IMG/VR virus record: IMGVR_UViG_3300045971_000438
Span: 1 to 64,000 of that record
Direction: 5' to 3' (one strand)
DNA length: 64,000 bases
Source of the DNA: a virus
The notes under the pieces were generated by a model. It worked only from the letters and a program-made list of their open reading frames with translations. It was not told the DNA's origin and ran no database searches. Both the position numbers and the translations under genes were made by a program. Shown piece after piece: positions 17,746-26,688 of the stretch (position 1 is the stretch's first letter; each line of letters starts with the position of its first letter).

Positions 17746-18305
17746 GATGCTCTTTGACGTTTTTTAAAAATATATTCAGGTTGGTTCTGTACCTTTTTTA
17801 CATTAGCTTTACTTAAAAAGGTAGTTAAAGGCAGAAGATACAGATCTAAATAAAGAATATGGATTTCAACATCGTGGTGTAATTCAAAAATATCTATTCC
17901 ATTTTTAGATAAACCTACTAAAATAGGTTTATTATTTTGACGGGCTATATATAAAGGGAGTTTATTATAGAACTCACATTCTTTTAAAAGTTTATTCCAG
18001 TGCTCAATTATTCCACTCTTGCTTGTTCTAAAAATTAAACTTTCTAAATTTAGATTTTGATAATGCTTCACTTCTATGTAAAACATATTGGTGAACTTAT
18101 TACCTTCAAATGCGGCTGAAACAATATCTCCAGCTTGGCTGACAAAATTTTTACCTGTGTAAGATAGAACAGTGGCTCTACCGCCTGAATTTTGAGAACG
18201 AATCAGCACATCTTCACGTTTACCATTGGTTATCCAAAGTGATAGTTTTCGTGCAATTAGATTTTCCATCTGATTGCCCTTTTGTTTACTACCCCCTGAG
18301 CGCAT
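17739..18305 (-). CDS. PD-(D/E)XK-type nuclease, possible Holliday junction resolvase
   Basis: This 188-residue protein begins MRSGGSKQKGNQMENLIARKL and contains RSQNSGGRAT, GDIVSA and FYIEVKH, the D...E-x-K pattern of PD-(D/E)XK nucleases. Phage proteins with this N-terminus are often annotated as resolvase-like. Its position beside RecA and the SSB fits recombination. ATG 18269 has a better ribosome site, but the N-terminal SGGSKQKG segment looks family-conserved, so I keep 18305. Confidence 0.65.
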   Translation of the reverse strand: MRSGGSKQKGNQMENLIARKLSLWITNGKREDVLIRSQNSGGRATVLSYTGKNFVSQAGDIVSAAFEGNKFTNMFYIEVKHYQNLNLESLIFRTSKSGIIEHWNKLLKECEFYNKLPLYIARQNNKPILVGLSKNGIDIFELHHDVEIHILYLDLYLLPLTTFLSKANVKKVQNQPEYIFKKRQRASC

Positions 18306-18311
18306 GGTTCT

Positions 18312-19370
18312 TTAATACTTAGATGATTTTGGAAGGAAAGATTTTTCAATGTCTTGCCACAGGGTTACTATAGCAGAATTTAAAACAGTTCTAAGTTTTT
18401 TTGCTTCTTCTTTATCTTCCATTATTTTTTTGATACTTTTCAATTGAGCTGGAGTCAGTTTATCAGTGTCATTAATTCCAATACCTAATTTTGCTGATAC
18501 AGTATGTAATTCTTTACATGTTTCTAGAAAAGTTATTCCAGCTTCTATATCGTCAACTCCATAGCCAAAATATACGGGATATTCGCAGGTACGAAAGGGT
18601 AGACCTATTTTATTTTTTTTACAATTGGCTTTTACCATGATACCTATAACACGATCTATACCTTTTATGGTCTTTTTTAATTTTTTTATCTCGGCTAACC
18701 ATAGAATGTGTGTAGCATAAAAATCCATAGCTTTACCACCTGAACGTGTATATTTTTCACCAAAAGTCACACCTATGTTTTCTCTAACTTGAGATATTAT
18801 CATTAAGTGAATAGTGCTTTTTTCAAGTGGTTTAATTAAACGTCTAAACATTTCAGACATTTTCTTTTGTTTACCCATAGCGTATGTACCTTTATCAATT
18901 TCACGTTCTTTTTCAGAACGATCTGATAGAGCATCAAGTGAATCTACAATAAAAAGAGTAGGCACTTTTACTTTTAAAGTAATATCCATCAGATATTCGT
19001 GTAGAAATTCTACAGTATTATCTCCTTCACAATCTATAAAAGTTATGGAATCTACGGGCATACCGATAGCCTCAGCATAACCAAGATCAAAAGCTGCTTC
19101 TGCTTCTAAATAATACACTTGTCCATTAGAGTATTTATTTAAAAAATTAACACAAGCTTCTATAGCCAACAGAGTTTTTGAGCTAGATTTATCTCCAACA
19201 ATATTAGACATTCGTCCTAATACCCAACCACCACCTAGAACACAATCTAATAACTGACAACCACTAGAAAACATTTCAATGCCTTCTTTATTAACTGTTG
19301 CAAAGTAATTAGATTTTTCTGGTAGAGTTATTGCAATAGTTGGTCTTGTTTTTTTAATTTCCTCAGACAT
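18312..19370 (-). CDS. RecA/UvsX-like recombinase
   Basis: This 352-residue RecA-fold ATPase has Walker A GDKSSSKT (59-66), the catalytic-Glu region YLEAEAAFD, Walker B TLFIVDSLDALSD, and the loop region SQVRENIGVTFGEK. It forms the strand-exchange filament for phage recombination and recombination-dependent replication. It lies between the nuclease and the SSB, separated from the SSB by a terminator. Confidence 0.9.
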   Translation of the reverse strand: MSEEIKKTRPTIAITLPEKSNYFATVNKEGIEMFSSGCQLLDCVLGGGWVLGRMSNIVGDKSSSKTLLAIEACVNFLNKYSNGQVYYLEAEAAFDLGYAEAIGMPVDSITFIDCEGDNTVEFLHEYLMDITLKVKVPTLFIVDSLDALSDRSEKEREIDKGTYAMGKQKKMSEMFRRLIKPLEKSTIHLMIISQVRENIGVTFGEKYTRSGGKAMDFYATHILWLAEIKKLKKTIKGIDRVIGIMVKANCKKNKIGLPFRTCEYPVYFGYGVDDIEAGITFLETCKELHTVSAKLGIGINDTDKLTPAQLKSIKKIMEDKEEAKKLRTVLNSAIVTLWQDIEKSFLPKSSKY

Positions 19371-19388
19371 AAATAATTCCTAAGATAG

Positions 19389-19414
19389 GAAAAAGGGGCC
19401 TTTATTAGACCCCT
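19389..19414 (-). terminator. rho-independent terminator after SSB
   Basis: On the minus strand AAGGGG and CCCCTT form a stem around TCTAATAAAGG, followed by a T run. It sits 12 bases after the SSB stop and before the recA-like start, so it can limit or attenuate readthrough into the RecA operon. Confidence 0.8.
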
Positions 19415-19425
19415 TTGTGCGTATT

Positions 19426-20484
19426 TTATTTGTTGCGGTTACGGAGTCCTGCTAATCTGGAAGATGTTGATGGAGGTTTTGGTTTTTCTTCCTCTTCCTC
19501 TTCCTCTTCTTCTTGTTCTGGTTCAGGTTCCTTTATTACTGGTTTTTCAGGTTTAGCTCTTCCAGTTTTAGGTTTAAACATTTTTTTGAGTTCATCTGCA
19601 ATATCAATAACCAAGTCATCCAGAGTTTCGTATTCACTGGGATCTATTTCAGAACCCATAGTTTCTATTACTTCTATTAATTCATTTTCATCCATGTTTT
19701 GTAAATCTTTTTCAGTTAAAGATTCAAGATCAATTTTTTTAGCTTTCTTTTTCTCAGGAATTTCATTAGTTTTAACTCCACTGGCAGGAGCTCCACTAAA
19801 AACAGCGGTCAGATAATCATAATCGTAGAAGATTAAATTTTCAGGTAATGAATTTTTACCGCTGATTTTGCTCCATATTTCTTCTTCAAAATCTTCAATT
19901 GCAGAAGGTCGTCTAGCAACTTTAATTGCATATTTGGTAGTCAATGAAGTTCCTTCTCTGACAACATCCAAATCATAACCTTCTTCAGGACAATCTACGG
20001 GTAATACTTCTCGTGTATCATCATCAACGGCTTGCATCATAATAGTTTTATCTAATGATGCGGGCATTGACCAAGCTTTTAAAACAGGTTTGGATTTGCC
20101 TTCCCGAACTAAAATATAGACCAGTACACGGCTAGCAGGTTTTAATGTTTTAGCATAATCAGGATCGTCAACAGCTACACGTTGTCTTTCCTCACAGATT
20201 GGGCAACGTAATTTGGTTTCTCCAGTATGAGGATTAACTGTATTGAAAGGACAGATGTAGGCATCATTATTTGGCCCTACTTGATAGTGGACGAAAATTC
20301 GGTAGCCATAATGATCTGCATTTTCCCAACCTGGAGGTAAAATTCTTACACGATTTGTTCCTTCCGCTGGTTTGAATAAGGGTATGCTTGCAGTTAGATA
20401 ACCGTCACGAATACCACTGTCTGCTTCACTGATCTGTGATTTGGTTTCTTCGTAGGTACGTTTTCTGTATGTAAATTTAGCCAT
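19426..20484 (-). CDS. single-stranded DNA-binding protein, gp32-like
   Basis: The N-terminal core holds a Cys-rich zinc site (CPFN....GETKLRCPICEERQ) inside an OB-type region, like T4 gp32. The C-terminal third is acidic with a run of Glu (EEEEEEEEE), the usual partner-binding tail, but here it is followed by a 20-residue basic end (KPKPPSTSSRLAG, ending RNRNK), unlike gp32, which ends in the acid tail. It coats ssDNA at forks and recombination sites. Encoded just upstream of RecA. Confidence 0.82.
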   Translation of the reverse strand: MAKFTYRKRTYEETKSQISEADSGIRDGYLTASIPLFKPAEGTNRVRILPPGWENADHYGYRIFVHYQVGPNNDAYICPFNTVNPHTGETKLRCPICEERQRVAVDDPDYAKTLKPASRVLVYILVREGKSKPVLKAWSMPASLDKTIMMQAVDDDTREVLPVDCPEEGYDLDVVREGTSLTTKYAIKVARRPSAIEDFEEEIWSKISGKNSLPENLIFYDYDYLTAVFSGAPASGVKTNEIPEKKKAKKIDLESLTEKDLQNMDENELIEVIETMGSEIDPSEYETLDDLVIDIADELKKMFKPKTGRAKPEKPVIKEPEPEQEEEEEEEEEKPKPPSTSSRLAGLRNRNK

Positions 20485-20597
20485 TGTAATTACCTTCTAT
20501 TGTTTAGATTTAATTGATTATGTGTCGGTATGCGTTTTGGATTGCGTTTGACAGTTTATATACTATATTCTTTTTATTTTCTCCTATTAGTTAAAAA

Positions 20598-21098
20598 TTA
20601 TTCTGCTTTTCTACGGGTGCGGAGTTTGGATTTGTTTTTTTCATATTCTAGATCTGAAACTTTGTTTTCAGCAGTTTTTATGTTAGTAGATGTATAATAT
20701 CCAGCTATAAAAAGATTACACAATTCTTTTAATAAAAAGCCTTTAGATTGAAACCCCTCTTTTAGTGCAGACCATTCATCTGCTTCTTTTTTAGTATCAA
20801 GGTAGTATTTTTGGGCTAAAATATATTTCTCATCACTTTTGACCAATTGATCTATTAAAGCTTCAGTCATCTTAATGGCTTTATCTTTTAAACATTCTTG
20901 TCTAATAGATAAAGATACTTCAGAATAAGATCGTTCAAGGTCATATTTTGCTGATTCCTTGTAATTTGATTTTATAGCGGATATTTGAGCTACCTGAAAG
21001 AACAGCTCAGCTTGCTGAGATACCTCGGTATTGAGATCATTTTCATTAATAATTAATCTTTCTCTAAAAATTTCTAATTCTGCATTAGTTATCTTCAT
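20598..21098 (-). CDS. helical hypothetical protein in replication operon
   Basis: This 166-residue, mostly helical, charged protein ends in a basic tail (KSKLRTRRKAE). No family recognised. It overlaps the clamp-loader gene (ATGA, 21095-21098) and precedes SSB and RecA. A recombination-mediator role like UvsY is possible from size and position, but I see no sequence support. Confidence 0.5.
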   Translation of the reverse strand: MKITNAELEIFRERLIINENDLNTEVSQQAELFFQVAQISAIKSNYKESAKYDLERSYSEVSLSIRQECLKDKAIKMTEALIDQLVKSDEKYILAQKYYLDTKKEADEWSALKEGFQSKGFLLKELCNLFIAGYYTSTNIKTAENKVSDLEYEKNKSKLRTRRKAE

Positions 21099-22027
21099 AA
21101 TAATAATTTTCCTAAAGCGAGTAAAAGTGGAGCCATTTTTTCAGATTGTCTAAATGGTTCAGAAAAAGCTTCAACTATTGCAAGGACTTCTTCAGCTTGT
21201 TTTTGAGTCTTAGTTGATAAAAGGACTTTACTCATGTATGCTAAGATTACTAAACGAATTGATTCTGGATTATTTTCTGTTAGTTTTTTTATTATTTGAA
21301 GTACATCAATGTAACTGATTCCTTTTAATAAAGCTCTACACAGCTCGATAGTCTCCCCTTCTTCTGTATCAGGTTCTTGTAATACTAATCTAATTTCACT
21401 TATTTCAGTAAGACCACGACATTTTGAAAGCATTGTTAATGCTCTACGAGGTGATCCATAACAGGAATTAGCAATAACAGATAAACCTTTTTCAGGTATA
21501 TCAAGTTTTTCTTCTGAGTTTACAAGATCTATTAAATCAAAAATATCGTCTGCACTTACATCTGCTAAAGCATAAACATGACATCGTGTTTTAATATTAT
21601 CAGGAACTTTATCTGATTCAGTTGTACAAAACATAAAGTAAACATGCTTTGGCGGTTCTTCAATTATCTTTAGTAATGATGCCCATGCAGGTTTGCTACA
21701 GAAATGGACTTCATCAAGTATAATTACTTTTACGGGGCTTATGCCAAAGGCCGAATATTGAAGGTTCTCTTGTAAACTTCGCATAAAGTCTATGCCATTG
21801 TTTGAAGCGGCATCAATTTCTAAGATATTAGCAGCATCCGCACCCAATTTATGAGCAACAATACGTGCAAGGCTGGTTTTGCCGACTCCAGTACCTCCAA
21901 CAAAAAGTAGAGCATGAGGCCATGCTTTTTTTCTTTCCAATTCTTTGAGTGATTTTATAACATGATCCTGACCAATCACTTCGTCAAGATCTTGTGGTCT
22001 ATAAGCTACGTGAAAATCAAGATTCAT
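21095..22027 (-). CDS. clamp-loader ATPase, DnaX-like
   Basis: AAA+ protein starting FHVAYRPQDLDEVIGQDHV, with Walker A GGTGVGKT (44-51), VIILDEVHFCS (Walker B), a sensor-1 region FMFCTTE and the SRC-like IKTRCHVY; GSPRRALTML is sensor 2. At 310 residues it corresponds to the DnaX core without the tau tail. It loads the clamp encoded at 25589. It overlaps the small gene upstream by 11 bases. Confidence 0.9.
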   Translation of the reverse strand: MNLDFHVAYRPQDLDEVIGQDHVIKSLKELERKKAWPHALLFVGGTGVGKTSLARIVAHKLGADAANILEIDAASNNGIDFMRSLQENLQYSAFGISPVKVIILDEVHFCSKPAWASLLKIIEEPPKHVYFMFCTTESDKVPDNIKTRCHVYALADVSADDIFDLIDLVNSEEKLDIPEKGLSVIANSCYGSPRRALTMLSKCRGLTEISEIRLVLQEPDTEEGETIELCRALLKGISYIDVLQIIKKLTENNPESIRLVILAYMSKVLLSTKTQKQAEEVLAIVEAFSEPFRQSEKMAPLLLALGKLLL

Positions 22028-22202
22028 TTTTTCTCCTCTTTTTATTCTTTATACCCGCTTTAAATCCATTCACAAATCCATGTAAATAATTTAGTAATTC
22101 TTCTTCATCTTTATTGAGATGATTTATTCCATCTCTTAGCGAGTCTTCAGTCTTTTCATGTAGAGCTTCAAGTGCTTTGATGACATTAAGTGTCTCATTC
22201 AT
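22017..22202 (-). CDS. small hypothetical protein
   Basis: A 61-residue charged helical protein with a basic C-terminus (KNKKRRKNES) is the first gene of the clamp-loader operon, 33 bases after the promoter -10. No recognised domain. Confidence 0.5.
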   Translation of the reverse strand: MNETLNVIKALEALHEKTEDSLRDGINHLNKDEEELLNYLHGFVNGFKAGIKNKKRRKNES

Positions 22203-22234
22203 AAAGATGGTATTATGGTTATTTTTGAAGCTAT

Positions 22235-22263
22235 ATTATACAAAATATAAAGTAATAATGCAA
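22235..22263 (-). promoter_or_regulatory. sigma70-like promoter for clamp loader/SSB operon
   Basis: On the minus strand TTGCAT (22258-22263) and TATAAT (22235-22240) are spaced by 17 bases, upstream of ATG 22202. Confidence 0.65.
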
Positions 22264-22273
22264 GGCTATTTTT

Positions 22274-24859
22274 TTATAAATATTCACGATAAAAATCGTA
22301 ATTTTCGTGTAATTTAGTAGGTACAGAACAAAACTCAGTAGAAGTAAAAACATCAATCTGCTCCTGTTCATACCAATTTTTTCCATAACTCATTTCGCAA
22401 GTTAAAGGTATATTTAACCATGGGTAGGAAGAAGTATCTAGCATTAACTCTGCAACCAATAAACATGATTCTTCTAATTTAGAATCTTCAACATAGCATG
22501 TTAAATCATCATGGATCATCATAACTATTTCTAGTCCAGAATCACACAATTTATTCATAGCATTAACACAAAGTCTAGCAGCTAGACTTTGTATTGGAGT
22601 GTTAATTATTTCATTGAATGATAGAGGCCCATGTCTACGATGACCTAACATACTTTCAACATAACCATATTTTTTATAAAATCCAACTAACCAGTTCTGC
22701 CATTTTTTTATACCATGAAAAACTTCCCAAAATTCTTCATTAATAGGTATTAAAATATCTATAGGTATATTTAAACCTTTAGCAATATTATAAACAGATG
22801 CTCCATAAAATTGTGGGAAAGTCCATTGGTTTTTAATTTCGTTACGAAACTTCTTAATGGCTTTGGGATCATTTAAAAATTCTATACCTCCTACTGCTTG
22901 TGGATATGCTTTGGCAATTTTTTTGCACCATTCTAAATGCACATCATAATCTTCCCAAACCATTTTACAAAAGACAGGATCTTGGGATGCTACAGCAATA
23001 AGACGTGCTTCAATTTGACCATAATCTGCACAGACCATCCAATGCTCTTCTGGTGCTTTTATGATACGTCTAATTTCTTTACCTTTACGATTTGGGAAGT
23101 TTTGGAGATTTGGGTTTTGAGAAGAAATCCGACCTGTACTAGTAAATAGATGACTAAATTGAGTATGAATCTTTTTATCTATAGTGTCACTGTGCTTAAA
23201 AATAGGATCAATATAAGTGCCTTTCTTTTTAGTTAATGTTCTATTTTCAAGTAACAGTTTTCCAATTGGATGTGTTATTCTTGCTAAGACGGATTCATCT
23301 GCTGACTCTTTTCCTATAAAGAATGATTTATCAAGATTACAGAAATTTTTAATAAAGACTAATACTTGGGCGGGAGAATCATAGTTAAATACTTTATATC
23401 TAGTTTCGTACTTCTTAACGTCAGGCAGTTCTTTTATTTGATTATGAATCTTATCTAATTTTTCACTAAGATCATTAAAGATTTCTAAAGTGGCTTCTTC
23501 ATCAGGAACAACTCCGTTAATTTGTGTAAGTACTAGAGTAGCACTTGATCTTTTTAGATCATTGTAAGGTTTTAACATTCCTATTTCTTTTAGAATCTCA
23601 AGCTGTTTTTTATATAGCGAGTAAGTCCATTTAACATCTAGACCATTATAAGGAAGTATTTGTTTTAAAGAGTGTTTTTCTAAATCAGTTCTATCTAAAT
23701 TTGATATAATCTTTAAATTGAATCCAAAGTATTGTCTTATCAAAAAATCTAATGAATGAGTCCGCATCAACTCATTGATGCAGTAAGCCTGTGCCTGAGA
23801 ACATTCCCATTTGTTCCAATCTTTTAATATCTCCTTACCGAAAATTACTCCAAGCCACTCTTGCTCGAACTTACTATTATGGGCCACTAGTTTTTTAACA
23901 TTTAAGAAAAACTCTTTAAGACGGTTATGTAAAGATTTAAATTGCTTGCTATTCCAAGTTCCTTCTCTGTACTGATAAGGGAATGCAACGGTATGTTCAA
24001 ATGTCCCAATAGATATGGAAAGTATTCTTGAATCCGGTTGGTAAGGACTCAATTGATTCGTTTCAATATCTAACGAAACTATATCTAGCTTTTCAAAATT
24101 ATCTAGCCACTTAAACACGGTTTTAAGATTTTCATCTGTGGGAAGTTCAACCCATTCAATACCCAAAGTTAATTCTGATTTTTTAGGTATCCATGGAGGA
24201 TTGTAAGAATTTAAAAAATTATCTAATTCATCAATATGACTTTGAAAATATCCATCCCATTCACTTGTTTGGGTGTATGAACTACCATCTTTCTTTCTTC
24301 TTTCCCTATGCTTGCTCATTATAAAAGCTGGATCATGGATTGGATATAGCCAACATCCATATGTGTCTATTTTTACAGGAATAAACTTACCGGCATATAA
24401 TCTTTCTCCACCTTCTAATCCAAACCAAACTAAGGCAGAAGTCCCTACAGCTATAATTATTTTAGGTCTGGATTCAAGAATATCTTTCTCTATTCGTAAT
24501 CTACAACATGTTAGTTCTAATTCGTTTTCATCTTTCTTAGAATAGCAATTGAGTATAGAATTAAAACGCGATCTATCAAAAACATCTTGTGTTAGTTTTT
24601 CTAGAAGAAACTCTATTGAATCTCCTTCTAAGTAGGATCCTATTTCATCTTGAATCCGTGTCATCTTAGGAAGTAAAAAATAAAAATCTGGATTTTTCAC
24701 ACCTTCAGCATCTAGTTTAGGAGACTTTAATTTAGCTCTATTCAGAGGACAAATTTTACATCCAAGTGCTCTAGCAGAATGGATCGGCATCTTTTTCGAG
24801 ATGGTTTTGTTGTTTTTGGTATCATCAAAAAAAAAGGACACTTTAATCTCCGATATCAA
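22274..24859 (-). CDS. family A DNA polymerase with N-terminal UDG-like domain
   Basis: This 861-residue polymerase has three parts. Residues 1-215 resemble family 4 uracil-DNA glycosylases, with possible Fe-S cysteines (CKICPL at 34-39, C105, C118/119), IIIAVGTSALVWFG and YPIHDPAFI. Residues about 255-420 are a 3'-5' exonuclease (DIET 264-267, AHNSKFE 326-332, YNGLD 404-408). Residues 430-840 are the PolA domain: motif A DYGQIEARL (612-620), motif B ending QFYGAS, motif C IHDD (782-785). I know UDG-like N-termini from SPO1-type phage polymerases; whether this domain removes uracil or only binds it is unknown. The start overlaps the stop of endonuclease copy 3 by 17 bases. Confidence 0.92.
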   Translation of the reverse strand: MISEIKVSFFFDDTKNNKTISKKMPIHSARALGCKICPLNRAKLKSPKLDAEGVKNPDFYFLLPKMTRIQDEIGSYLEGDSIEFLLEKLTQDVFDRSRFNSILNCYSKKDENELELTCCRLRIEKDILESRPKIIIAVGTSALVWFGLEGGERLYAGKFIPVKIDTYGCWLYPIHDPAFIMSKHRERRKKDGSSYTQTSEWDGYFQSHIDELDNFLNSYNPPWIPKKSELTLGIEWVELPTDENLKTVFKWLDNFEKLDIVSLDIETNQLSPYQPDSRILSISIGTFEHTVAFPYQYREGTWNSKQFKSLHNRLKEFFLNVKKLVAHNSKFEQEWLGVIFGKEILKDWNKWECSQAQAYCINELMRTHSLDFLIRQYFGFNLKIISNLDRTDLEKHSLKQILPYNGLDVKWTYSLYKKQLEILKEIGMLKPYNDLKRSSATLVLTQINGVVPDEEATLEIFNDLSEKLDKIHNQIKELPDVKKYETRYKVFNYDSPAQVLVFIKNFCNLDKSFFIGKESADESVLARITHPIGKLLLENRTLTKKKGTYIDPIFKHSDTIDKKIHTQFSHLFTSTGRISSQNPNLQNFPNRKGKEIRRIIKAPEEHWMVCADYGQIEARLIAVASQDPVFCKMVWEDYDVHLEWCKKIAKAYPQAVGGIEFLNDPKAIKKFRNEIKNQWTFPQFYGASVYNIAKGLNIPIDILIPINEEFWEVFHGIKKWQNWLVGFYKKYGYVESMLGHRRHGPLSFNEIINTPIQSLAARLCVNAMNKLCDSGLEIVMMIHDDLTCYVEDSKLEESCLLVAELMLDTSSYPWLNIPLTCEMSYGKNWYEQEQIDVFTSTEFCSVPTKLHENYDFYREYL

Positions 24860-25574
24860 CGGTGCGATTCATTAGAGCTATATAAGCTCTTGGATCTATA
24901 GTATCTTTATAAACATTGGCTAGTCTTTTAAATTCAGCCTCTTTAGCTACTTTATAAACTTGTCTAGCTTCTTTTTCTGTTTTATAAGATCCAAGACGTT
25001 TTAATCTTCCTTCAATATGACATCTAGCCACATACGGATTTGGCTTACCTTCAACATAAGTAACTCCGAGGATACGTTCACCTCTACTAGAATCACCTTT
25101 TTCTAAAACATAATTTATTTGTGGTGGAACTAAACAACATGTTTCCGGTGAATATATCTTATTTCCTTTAATAAGCCAATCTTTGTCCAGTTGGTAATTT
25201 AAATCTGAACCCACCATTTGTAAATAATCATGGCAAAAGTTTTGAAAATTAAACCATCTTTCATCTACAGTACAACCACGATAAGTAGGCCGTTTTAATT
25301 GAGCAGCTTCGTGATAACATCTTTTTAACATATAAATCCAACAATAATAAATTCTTGGATGTGATGTACAAGAATACTCCCCAATACCAATAAATCCAAT
25401 ACCAAAAAATTTAAGTTTTGGGTTTTTAACTCTACCATTTCTTAACTGACCCGCTTGACAAATTTTTTCAGTTCCATCTTCAAATCTGACTCTTACGTTA
25501 ATAGCAGAATTATACTTTATAACAGTACAAAAACCAGATGTATTCGTTTCAAACCTATCTCCAACTTTAATCAT
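24843..25574 (-). CDS. HNH/AP2-like homing endonuclease, family copy 3
   Basis: This 243-residue member has KVGDRFETNTSGFCTVIKY, CTVDERWFNFQNFCHDY, NYQLDKDWLIKGNKIYS and RLGSYKTEKEARQ. It is placed between the sliding clamp and the polymerase and overlaps the polymerase start by 17 bases, so the polymerase ribosome site lies inside the endonuclease gene. CTVCER reads CTVDER here, so one putative metal-binding Cys is not conserved. Confidence 0.75.
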   Translation of the reverse strand: MIKVGDRFETNTSGFCTVIKYNSAINVRVRFEDGTEKICQAGQLRNGRVKNPKLKFFGIGFIGIGEYSCTSHPRIYYCWIYMLKRCYHEAAQLKRPTYRGCTVDERWFNFQNFCHDYLQMVGSDLNYQLDKDWLIKGNKIYSPETCCLVPPQINYVLEKGDSSRGERILGVTYVEGKPNPYVARCHIEGRLKRLGSYKTEKEARQVYKVAKEAEFKRLANVYKDTIDPRAYIALMNRTVDIGD

Positions 25575-25588
25575 ATTTTATTCCTTAA

Positions 25589-26686
25589 TTAAAAAGCCTT
25601 GGTTGAGATCAAGTGCAAGAAATTACCATTGCAACTCTTGCAGGCTATAATGCCACTTGTGTAGCTGATACAGATGTGGGTCATTTTAGGTAAAACTCTA
25701 TTCAATATTTCTGGATCAACTTGGAAACGGCCTGATTCAAGTAGAGTTGCAACTTCAAAGCTATCATCACTCCTTCCTGATTTAGAAAGTGTGTCGAAGA
25801 ATATGGTTTTATCTTTGCTTTCAATCTTGGTTATCATTTTGTCTTCAGGGGATACCAAAATACAAGCTCTGCTTATGATATTTTCTAATTCTTTTGTTAC
25901 TTCTATAAAAGAAGTAAACTTATTTTCTAAGGTACCTATCAAGTTTACAAAGTCTGTCTTAGTATCAACGTCTATTAAACGGGTAAATATAGTCGTATTT
26001 TCATCTATTTCTGCTATTAAGAATAAATTATCTTCATCTTCTGACACATAAAGATCTATATATTCTATATCCTCATTATCTGTTGGTTTAGCTTTTATCA
26101 ATCTAATAAGTTGTTCACAAAAAGTGCTTGGAATAATTACATCTATAACAATGTTATCCATGATATTGGGAGATTCGTACTTATATCTGCTGACAGTAAT
26201 TCCATCAATTGAATAAAACTCTAATTTTCCTTCGTCAATAATTAGCCTTACCCCGCTCTTTTCAGGAGAAGATAAATCTTGAGAAATACTTACCAGACAA
26301 CTAGCTAGACCATCTATAACATCTAGTGGTAAAGATATTTTTTGACATGATATTATGTCTGGCATAGTGAAAATGAAATCCTCTTTAGGTAAGGTAGGGA
26401 AACTCATTTTTGTTCTACCACTCTTAAAGATAATTTCATCCATCTTTTTAACTATTTCAACATCATTGCCTGAAATAGAATTCAGCATCTTTATAAGCAG
26501 AGCAGCGGGTATAGCACATTCTATATTATTTTTGTATTTTACTTCTATAGCCTGTAAATCATTGTAGGCTGTCACTTTAGTAGAATCAAAACAAAAATGG
26601 GTTAAGATCGGGGCAAATGATCTAGTCATGATAAAGGGATAAGCTTTATCTAAAAGATTTGATAATTCATTTTTATTCACTAGCAT
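25589..26686 (-). CDS. DNA polymerase sliding clamp, DnaN-like
   Basis: This 365-residue protein resembles bacterial beta clamps: N-terminal LSNLLDKAYPFIMTRSFAPIL, central IPAALLIKMLNSISGNDVEI, and GRTKMSFPTLPKEDFI, typical of DnaN domain 1. Its length fits three clamp domains. It tethers the polymerase at 22274. The stop is 14 bases before endonuclease copy 3, and the start is 2 bases after the DpdA-like gene. Confidence 0.82.
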   Translation of the reverse strand: MLVNKNELSNLLDKAYPFIMTRSFAPILTHFCFDSTKVTAYNDLQAIEVKYKNNIECAIPAALLIKMLNSISGNDVEIVKKMDEIIFKSGRTKMSFPTLPKEDFIFTMPDIISCQKISLPLDVIDGLASCLVSISQDLSSPEKSGVRLIIDEGKLEFYSIDGITVSRYKYESPNIMDNIVIDVIIPSTFCEQLIRLIKAKPTDNEDIEYIDLYVSEDEDNLFLIAEIDENTTIFTRLIDVDTKTDFVNLIGTLENKFTSFIEVTKELENIISRACILVSPEDKMITKIESKDKTIFFDTLSKSGRSDDSFEVATLLESGRFQVDPEILNRVLPKMTHICISYTSGIIACKSCNGNFLHLISTKAF

Positions 26687-26688
26687 CT

